Shown: piece after piece, positions 1-7,600 of the stretch
How positions within the stretch are numbered: the stretch's first letter is position 1
Layout: every line of letters begins with the position of its first letter
Assembly (NCBI GenBank): GCA_016764205.1
Contig: JAESSH010000002.1
Location: forward strand, 30,624 to 40,765
Direction: 5' to 3'
Length of the DNA stretch: 10,142 nt
From: Sulfurimonas sp.
Lineage (GTDB): Bacteria > Campylobacterota > Campylobacteria > Campylobacterales > Sulfurimonadaceae
The notes under the pieces: generated by a model
Told to the model about the DNA's origin: nothing
The model's database searches: none
Seen by the model: the letters and a program-made list of their open reading frames with translations, nothing else
Made by a program: the position numbers and the translations under genes

Positions 1-735
1 AAAGAAGTAGCTATGACAAAACCCATGGTTATTAAAGGTGTGCGCTCTCGAATAGATTACCTTAAACTTCAGCGTGAAGCGAATGAAGTAAAAGATAAGT
101 ATAATTCCGCAAGGCTAGCAATTCCAAGACTACATTCAGCGATTAAAGAAGTGCAAAGTACGATTGAAGAAACAATGTTTATTTATAAAAGTGAGGCAAA
201 GCTTAAACTTAATGAAGCGGTTTCAGAGTTACGTGGGTATAGAGCAAATTCAACAGCACTACGAGATCAAGTTAAAAGAACATTAGTTCGTTCACCTATG
301 AAGGGAATTGTGCAAAAGCTTTTTGTTCACACTCGTGGTGGAGTTATTCAGCCTGGTGCAGATATTTTAGAGATTGTTCCAACTGATTCTACTCTTCTTG
401 TTGAAGTAAAAATCAAACCTTCAGATATCGCGTTTATTTATTTTGGTCAAAAAGCTATTGTAAAGTTCTCTGCATATGATTTCGCAATTTATGGTGGCTT
501 AGATGGCGAGGTTATGCACATTAGTGCGGATACTATTACGGATCAAAAAGAAAATGTTTTTTATACTGTACGGATTAAAACAGACAAAAACTTTCTTGAG
601 CGACAAGGAAAAAAACTTAGAATTATTCCAGGTATGACAGTAAGTGTTGATATTATAACAGGTAGAAAATCTGTACTTGATTATATACTTAAACCAATAC
701 TTAAAACCAAGCAGTACACCTTTACGGAACGATAA
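1..735 (+). CDS. HlyD-family type I secretion periplasmic adaptor (membrane fusion protein), C-terminal part
   Basis: The frame is open from the first base, so the gene starts upstream; 244 codons are visible and TAA is at 733-735. Proteins of this family bridge the inner-membrane ABC exporter and the TolC-like outer-membrane channel and usually have over 400 residues, so the N-terminal membrane helix is missing here. Counting from the first visible codon, residues about 10-90 are charged and predicted coiled coil (the alpha-hairpin). At R97-S98-P99 begins the typical return into the lipoyl/barrel part (RSPMKGIV, then a GGVIQPG turn). The beta-barrel follows, and the end carries the family signature LDYILKPILK from residue 226. 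The ATG at 13 lies inside the coil and is probably not the start. The regulator gene follows with no gap. The adjacent giant adhesin is the probable cargo, making a LapC-like role likely (inference). The family call is secure; the exact subfamily is not. Confidence 0.93.
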   Translation, partial: KEVAMTKPMVIKGVRSRIDYLKLQREANEVKDKYNSARLAIPRLHSAIKEVQSTIEETMFIYKSEAKLKLNEAVSELRGYRANSTALRDQVKRTLVRSPMKGIVQKLFVHTRGGVIQPGADILEIVPTDSTLLVEVKIKPSDIAFIYFGQKAIVKFSAYDFAIYGGLDGEVMHISADTITDQKENVFYTVRIKTDKNFLERQGKKLRIIPGMTVSVDIITGRKSVLDYILKPILKTKQYTFTER

Positions 736-1320
736 ATGCAAATTGTATTACATAGTGATGATATTTTATTAACGGAACATTGGGAAAAATCATTAAAAGA
801 AAAATGTCTTTTAATTGATGAAATAGAGTTACTTAAAAATATTGAAAATTCTTTGATAATTATCAATTACTCTGCCTGTGGTTCTGAATGTGAGAAGATA
901 TTAAAAACTTTAACAGTTAAAAATAAAGTTTTAATTCTTCACCGTACACCAAATATTGATACCGCGAAGTATGTACTTACACATGGTGCTAAAGGTTATG
1001 GAAATGCACTTATGCAAGGTCATTTTATAGTATCTGCAGTTCAAACAATACAAGAAAATATGATATGGTTGTATCCAGAATTTACAACAATGCTAATCAA
1101 TGATATCTCTCAAACAAAAGAAAATCAAAATTTTAAAAAATTAGATATCTTAAGTGAAAGAGAAAAGGAGGTAGCACTTCTTCTTAAAGATGGAGGAACA
1201 TATAAAGATATTGCACAAAAATTAGAAATCACTCCTCGAACAGTAAAAGCACATGCCTCACATATTTATAAAAAACTATCAGTAAAAGACCGTTTAGGTT
1301 TAGCCATTCTTATTAAATAA
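736..1320 (+). CDS. LuxR/NarL-type transcriptional regulator with degenerate (pseudo-)receiver domain
   Basis: This 194-residue protein has a receiver-like N-terminal half and a clear LuxR-type DNA-binding domain (residues about 137-194). The latter shows LSEREKEV at 139-146, the DIAQKL helix at 158-163 and the recognition helix region ITPRTVKAHASHIYKKL at 165-181. In the receiver half, the acidic pair D8-D9 is present, but the strand that should end in the phospho-accepting aspartate reads LIIIN, giving N44. The conserved Thr/Ser position is H69, and the switch lysine after GAKGY (84-88) appears to be A91. The domain also seems about ten residues short between beta-1 and beta-3. It is therefore probably not controlled by ordinary phosphotransfer (inference). 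The ATG directly follows the upstream stop (TAAATG) with only a weak Shine-Dalgarno (cgga near 726), so translation is probably coupled to the hlyD-like gene. Its position before the adhesin promoter makes the adhesin a plausible target. No partner kinase is visible. Confidence 0.9.
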   Translation: MQIVLHSDDILLTEHWEKSLKEKCLLIDEIELLKNIENSLIIINYSACGSECEKILKTLTVKNKVLILHRTPNIDTAKYVLTHGAKGYGNALMQGHFIVSAVQTIQENMIWLYPEFTTMLINDISQTKENQNFKKLDILSEREKEVALLLKDGGTYKDIAQKLEITPRTVKAHASHIYKKLSVKDRLGLAILIK

Positions 1321-1334
1321 TCGATTTTCTTTTC

Positions 1335-1360
1335 TTCTATTGTCCATTAGGACAATAGAA
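1335..1360. promoter_or_regulatory. Perfect 11-bp inverted repeat with 4-base spacer, candidate operator
   Basis: TTCTATTGTCC (1335-1345) and GGACAATAGAA (1350-1360) are exact reverse complements separated by ATTA. Neither strand has a T-run following the hairpin, which argues against an intrinsic terminator. If transcription starts about 7 bases after the -10 box (near 1391), the centre of the dyad lies near -43. This is where class II activators commonly bind, next to RNA polymerase. A dimeric regulator such as the LuxR-type protein encoded just upstream is a natural candidate, but that link is inference. A role as an mRNA hairpin at the end of the regulator transcript remains possible. Confidence 0.55.
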
Positions 1361-1378
1361 AATCAAACTAAAAACCTC

Positions 1379-1384
1379 TATAAT
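1379..1384 (+). promoter_or_regulatory. Predicted -10 box (TATAAT) of the adhesin promoter
   Basis: An exact TATAAT hexamer lies 39 bases before the adhesin start codon. No good TTGACA-like -35 hexamer is found 16-18 bases upstream (the sequence there is tagaaa or similar). This fits promoters of Campylobacterota, which rely on the -10 box and AT-rich upstream DNA, or a promoter that depends on an activator. The predicted start near 1391 gives a leader of about 33 bases. Confidence 0.55.
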
Positions 1385-1410
1385 ACATACAATTAAAATC
1401 ATACACTTTT

Positions 1411-1415
1411 AGGAG
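1411..1415 (+). promoter_or_regulatory. Shine-Dalgarno AGGAG for the adhesin gene
   Basis: AGGAG sits 8 bases before the ATG at 1424, an ideal spacing, and decides the start of the giant adhesin. The spacer is one T followed by seven C. Confidence 0.85.
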
Positions 1416-1416
1416 T

Positions 1417-1423
1417 CCCCCCC
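1417..1423 (+). repeat. Homopolymeric C7 tract between Shine-Dalgarno and start codon
   Basis: Seven consecutive C directly precede the ATG of the adhesin gene in otherwise AT-rich DNA. Gain or loss of C would change the Shine-Dalgarno to ATG distance without changing the protein. Such tracts are known contingency (phase-variable) sites in related bacteria, usually at eight or more bases; activity of this one is not shown by the sequence. Confidence 0.6.
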
Positions 1424-1669
1424 ATGAACGCTATTATAGGTAAAGTACAAGCCTTAGAAGGCATATTTTTTGCAAAAGATTTAGATGGAAAAGTTGTTAC
1501 GTTAGATAATGGTGATGAAATTTTTGAAGGCATGATTGTTTTTGGTGATGCGGGCAATAGTGAATCGGCATATATTAACATTGTACTGACAGAGACTGGT
1601 ACCCTTGTTGTTGTATCTGGTAATACGGAGCAAACTTTTGATTCTTCTCTTCACAATACTGAACCTCTA
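1424..1669 (+). other. N-terminal retention module of the adhesin (domain)
   Basis: Residues 1-82 (starting MNAIIGKVQALEG, followed by VVTLDNGDEIFEGMIV) have the short-strand pattern of the retention module seen at the N-terminus of LapA/BapA-type proteins. In that family this segment stays folded in the periplasm and holds the exported adhesin in its outer-membrane channel. The call rests on pattern similarity and on the cleavage motif just downstream. Confidence 0.8.
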
Positions 1670-4600
1670 AATGGGGCTCTTGCAGAGGAAAGCGTCAATG
1701 GTTCAGAAGGTATTTTAGCAGCTCTTGAAGATTCTGAGTCTGATAAAGAAGAGGACGAAACAGATGTCGATGAAACTGCCGCTGGTGAAGAAAACAGTGG
1801 GCAAACTACAGATGGTAAAGAAGGTCAGTTTGAAGATAGAGATGCAGGTGCAACTGATGTTGTTGCCAATCTTCGTGAGGTTAATTTTGATGCGAATGGA
1901 AACTTGATTGGAGAAGAAGGGATTATCCCAATTCAAAATGCTCTCTTGACAGTCTCCTTTGACACTTCGACTCCTGATTCTCCATCTTCTGATATTAATT
2001 TTACTCGTTTTACAGATAATTTTGTAAATGGCGTTTCATATACAACTTCATCTGGTTTAAGTGGTTTAACTGGAGATACCGGAGTAGCCGGAGAGTTTCA
2101 ATATGAAGATGGTGATACTATCACTTTTAAAGTCGGTGATATTACTGTTGGAGTATTTAGTTCTGATGCTATTAAAGGTGACATTTTATTCTTACAAGAT
2201 ATAGCAGGAACAGAGCTTACAGATAACAATTCGATATATGTTGAAAACATGGCAATCTTTCTTCAAGCACTTGATGATGACTTACAAGATTCTGATGCAG
2301 GTGATGGAGTTCTGAAAACAGATGAACTTATAAATGTTGAGGCAAGTTATGCTACAAATATTAATATTACTCAGGCGACACGTGATGCCTTTATAGACTA
2401 CAAAGACCCTAGAACTGGTCAACCCTTAAACCTTGCAAACTCAGGGAAGGAACAAATATCAGATGCGTTAGCAAATGTAAATATTGAGTTTACAAGAGAA
2501 AGTGAAAAAGAAAATGCTAGTGATAATGATGGCGCAAATAATATCTTTGAAACTATTGCGATGGAACATGTTGCAAGTACGATTCAGACTTTTGCAGGAG
2601 ATAGAAAGCCAGATGTAGAAGATGTTGAGTCTAGAGAAGCAGATATTCTAAATATACCTGGAGCAGAGATTACATTTACATCTATAAGTGCTAGTGATGC
2701 TAATGATTCCGATGCACCAGGTGGAATCCTTTATTTTGATGCAACAGATTTACTTAGTGGTGCGACAGCGAACCAAGTTATTGGAGGTAATTTAGCTGCT
2801 ATAGATATTTCTTTAAGTCAAAGTTCCAATACTATCGGTACCTTAGAAAAATTAACCAATGTTGTAGATGTGCAAAAAGCATTTGAAAAAACGATATTTG
2901 ATTCAGCTAAACTCATTCCAAATTATCCAGATTTTAGTGAATTTGAAACTACTTTTCAAGAAAATAATCCTGATTTAACCCAGAAACATACAGACTATGA
3001 GGCTGAATTAGAATATCAATTTACTCTTGCACAAGATAACGCAATAAATGATGTAGATTTTGATTATGTTGAAACTATTTTTCAAAACGAAAACCCTAGT
3101 TTAACCCTGGAACATACAGACTATGAGGCTGAATTAGAATATCAATTTACTCTTGCACAAGAAGCAGGAGAAACTCTAAATTTTGGTGAATTTGAAACTG
3201 CTTTTCAAGAAGATAATCCTGATTTAACCCAATTATATTTAGACTATGAGGAAGCTTTAGAACTTGCATTTTCTCTTGCACAAGATGCAGCAGGAGAAAC
3301 TCTAAATTTTGGTGAATTTGAAACTACTTTTCAAGAACAAGAAAATAATCATGGTTTAACCCAATTACATTTAGACTATGAGGAAGCTTTAGAATCTGCT
3401 TATCAAGTTGAAATAGATAAAGCAGATGAAATAGTTAGTCAATACTTAGATACTTTAGAAGCAAAAGCTATAGAGTTAGGAAAAGACCCAGACGATTATT
3501 TGAATGAATTAATAGTCTATGAAGAGAGCCTAAATGCTGGAATAATACCTCCTGATTTAGAAAATATGTATGCTATTAAAATTGCTGCCGATGTTAGTGC
3601 GAGTGAATTAAATAATATTAGTATTGGCTATACAGTGGAAGATTGGACTGTTTCTCGCACAGTCACTTCTAATCTAACTGACAATGCTCCAACAATTTCA
3701 ATAAACGATATGACAGTAAACGAAGATGCAGGAACCATGACATTTACAGTAACGCTGAGTGCAAGTACTAGTTCAGATGTAACATTCAGTTATGCATCAT
3801 CAGATAATGCAAGTGCCTTAGCAGGAAGTGACTATACAGCTGTAACGGGTTCAGGAACTATCACAGCTGGTCAAACAAGTACAACAATAACAGTAGTTAT
3901 TATAGATGATAATATTGCAGAAGCGAATGAAACATTTTTAATAAACTTATCTAACCTAAGTTCAAATATAGCAGTAATTGGTAATGACATAGAAGGTATA
4001 GGAACTATTAAGGATACTCCATCAGACACCCCAAGCCTTAGCATCAACGATGTAACAGTAAATGAAGATGCAGGGACAATGGTGTTTACAGTTACACTGA
4101 GTAATCCAAGTACTTCCACAGTTACAGTTGATTATGTCTCAGATGATACAGGAGGAACTGCAAAAGAAGCTTTAGACTATACAGCAGCTTCTGGAACCTT
4201 AACATTCGCTCCAGGTGTTCTTAGCCAAACCATTACAGTACCAATTACTGATGACTTTATAGCTGAGGGGAGTGAAACCTTTGATATAGTACTGAGTAAT
4301 GCTAATGGTGCAACGATTAGTGATGATAGAGGTTTAGGTATTATCCAAGATGAGCCTACACCAGGAATAGAAGATACAGTTACAGTAAGTCTCAGTGGAG
4401 ACACAACTGTAACAGAAGGCGGGACAGCAACATACACAGTAACGCTTAGTGAAGCAGCAATTACCCAAATGCAAGTAAGTGTGATTACAGGTCATGATAC
4501 AACAGAAAATGGGGACCTTATTCCAATTACACAACAAGTTACAATACCTGCTGGACAAATCACAGGAACATTAACAGTTACAAACTTAGATGATGCCTAC

Positions 4601-7600
4601 GCAGAAGGCGATGAAACATATACTGTGAGCTTAGGTACAACAAGTGGAGGAGGATTTGAGGCAGTAAATGTAGATACAACACCTGTAAATACAGTTATTT
4701 CAGATAATAGCCCAACAGATGATACCGTTGAAGATGATAAAGAGATTATCAATGTAGTACTTACTGGAGCAACTACAGTAGCAGAAGGTGGAAGTGCATC
4801 GTATACAGTAACAGTAGATGAGCCAACAGCAACAGCTATGGATATTCAAGTAGTAACAGGACATACAACAACTGAAAATGGAGACTTAACTCCAACAACA
4901 ATTACTGTAACAATCCCAGCTGGAGAAGACCATGTAGACTTTACAGTTGCAAATAACCAAGATACAACAGCTGAAGGAAATGAAGACTACACAGTTACAT
5001 TAAATGGTACAACAAGCGGTGGAGGATTTGAGACAGTAAATGTAAATACAAGTCCATTAACTACTACAATTACAGATGATGATGTACTCTCTATCTCTAT
5101 TAATGATATGACAGTAAATGAAGATGCAGGGACTATGACATTTACAGTAACGCTGAGTACAGATACAACATCTGATGTAACATTTGATTATGCATCAGCA
5201 GATAATGCAAGTGCACTAGCAGGAAGTGACTATACAGCAGTAAGTGGTTCAGGAACTATTACGGTTGGTCAAACACAAACAACAATCACAGTACCAATTA
5301 TAGATGATTATATAGCAGAGAATCCAGAAACATTCCTTATGAATCTTACAAATGTAAGTCCAGGTGTAGTTGTCGAAGATGCACAAGGTATTGGTACTAT
5401 TACAGATGAGAGTACACCAAGTGCAAGTGATACTGTAACAGTAAGTATTAGTGGAGATAGTGATGTAAATGAAGGTAATACTGCAACATACACAGTTACA
5501 ACAGATAAAGATGTTGTAACTGAGATGACTGTAGATGTAACATACTCATACACTTCAGCAGAATCAGGAGATGTAGTTACAAATACAACATCTGTTAGTA
5601 TCCCAGCAGGCTCTTCAACTTCAACAGCATTTAGCGTAGCAACAATTGATGATGCGTACTTAGAGGGTGATGAAGTATTTAATGTAAGTATTTCTAATCC
5701 TCAAGGTGGAGGAGTTGAAGCACTTGTATTAGGTACAAGTACAGTGGCTACAACCATCTATGATGGAGTAAGTGAAGATGATGGTGGAACAGGTATACCA
5801 GATACAGCAACAGTTTCAATCAGTGGAGACGCTGGAGTAATAGAAGGTGCAAGTGCATCGTATACTGTAAGTGTGGATAAGGTACCTGCTACAGATATAA
5901 CAGTAGATGTAACATACTCATACACTTCAGCAGAGTCTGGAGATATAGTAACAATAACAACGCAGGTAACAATCCCAGCAGGAGCAACATTTGTAGATTT
6001 TAGCGTAGCAACAATTGATGATGTCTACGCAGAGGGAGCTGAGATTTATAACGTAAATATCTCTAACCCAGTTGGCGGAGGCTTTGAGAATCTTGTTCTT
6101 AGTACAGATACAGTAGCTACAACAATTACAGATAATACAATCCCAGGTATAGAAGCAGATAATGAAGTTATTAATGTAGTACTTAGTGGAGATACAACAG
6201 TAGCAGAGGGTGGAAGTGCTTCGTATACAGTAACACTTGATGAAGCAACTGTAACAGATATGGATGTTCAAGTTGTAACAGGACATACAACAACAGAAGA
6301 CGGAGACTTAATCCCAACAACGATTACAGTAACTATCCTAGCGGGAGAAGACCATATAGACTTTACAGTTGTAAATAACCAAGATACAACAGCTGAAGGA
6401 AATGAAGACTACACAGTTACATTAAATGGAACTACATCTGGTGGAGGGTTTGAGACAGTAAATGTAAATACAAGCTCATTAACAACAACAATTATAGATG
6501 ATGAAGGAACACCAAGTCTTACTATTAATGATGTAACAGTAGATGAAGATGCAGGAACTATGAGCTTTACTGTAACGCTGAGTACAGATACAACATCTGA
6601 TGTAACATTTGATTATGCATCAACAGATAACGCAAGTGCACTAGCAGGAAGTGATTATACAGCAGTAAGTGGTTCTGGAACTATTACAGTTGGTCAAACA
6701 AGTACAACAATTACAGTACCAATTATAGATGATTATATAGCAGAGAGTGATGAAACATTTGTAATGAACTTATCAAACCCAAGCGCAAATGCTGTTATCG
6801 CAGATGCACAAGGTATTGGTACTATTACAGATGAAGCTACACCAACAAACCCAGAAGATACAGTAACATTAACACTGAGCGGTGATGCAAATGTAGAAGA
6901 AAGTACACAAGCAGCATACACAGTAACAGCAGATAAAGCAGTTGTAACTGATTTAACAGTAACAATCCAAACAGCACATATAGATACTGTAACTGGAGAT
7001 TATGTACAAACAAATACAACTGTAATTATCCCAGCAGGACAAACATCTGTAGACTTTACAATTCAAACAATTGATGATGCATACGCAGAGGGAGCAGAAG
7101 ACTTTACTGTAACTATGAGTAATCCAACAGGTGGTGGTGTAGAAGCAATTGCCTTAGGAAATGCAGTCGTAACAACAACAATAAATGATGAGCCTTCTCC
7201 CGCAGCTGAAGATACAGCAACAGTTTCTCTCTTTGGAGATATATCTGTAGAAGAAGGTGGGACAGCGACATATACAGTTTCTGTTGATAAAACACCAATT
7301 ACAGATATTGAAGTAACAATAGTTACAGGGCATATTACAACAGAAGATGGAGATTTAATTCCAACTACAATGACTGTAACAATTCCAGCAGGTTCAACTT
7401 CAGTAGAGTTCACAGTAGATAATAATGATGATAATGAAGCTGAGGGTACTGAGACATATGTAGTAACAATGACAAACCATACAGGCGGAGGATTTGAGAA
7501 AACTATTTCAGGGACAACTACTGTTAATACTACCATCACAGATGAGGGTGTACCAGTAAACCCAGATGCAGATACAGCATTCGTAAGCTTAGTAGGACCA

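Larger units (their letters stand above)
1321..1423 (+). promoter_or_regulatory. Intergenic control region of the adhesin gene
   Basis: This 103-base AT-rich gap is the only non-coding stretch in the window. It holds a perfect inverted repeat, a consensus -10 hexamer, a Shine-Dalgarno and a C7 tract, each listed separately. No rho-independent terminator is evident after the regulator gene, so read-through from the upstream genes is possible in addition to a local promoter. Confidence 0.7.

Noticed and set aside
13..735. ATG at 13 as the true start of the HlyD-like gene
   Set aside because: The frame is open to base 1, the ATG falls inside the predicted coiled coil, and the family's N-terminal membrane helix and first half would be missing.
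1335..1360. Rho-independent terminator after the regulator gene
   Set aside because: The hairpin stem is good, but no T-run follows it on either strand, and it lies close upstream of a -10 box.
1399..1581. Short reverse-strand reading frame over the adhesin start
   Set aside because: It overlaps the promoter, Shine-Dalgarno and retention module of the well-supported + strand gene and has no recognisable domain.
1725..1907. Alternative + frame reading frame inside the adhesin linker
   Set aside because: It is a shadow of the acidic linker in another frame; the main frame is continuous and carries the TAAG motif and later domains.
5927..6286. Cysteine-rich 119-codon reverse-strand reading frame
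   Set aside because: It is the antisense of the repetitive Thr/Val/Asp-rich Calx-beta array; similar antisense frames recur across the array because the codons repeat.
7063..7539. 158-codon reverse-strand reading frame
   Set aside because: It is antisense to domains J and K; its Val/Ser/Pro-rich low-complexity composition is what the complement of the repeats produces, with no independent start signal seen.
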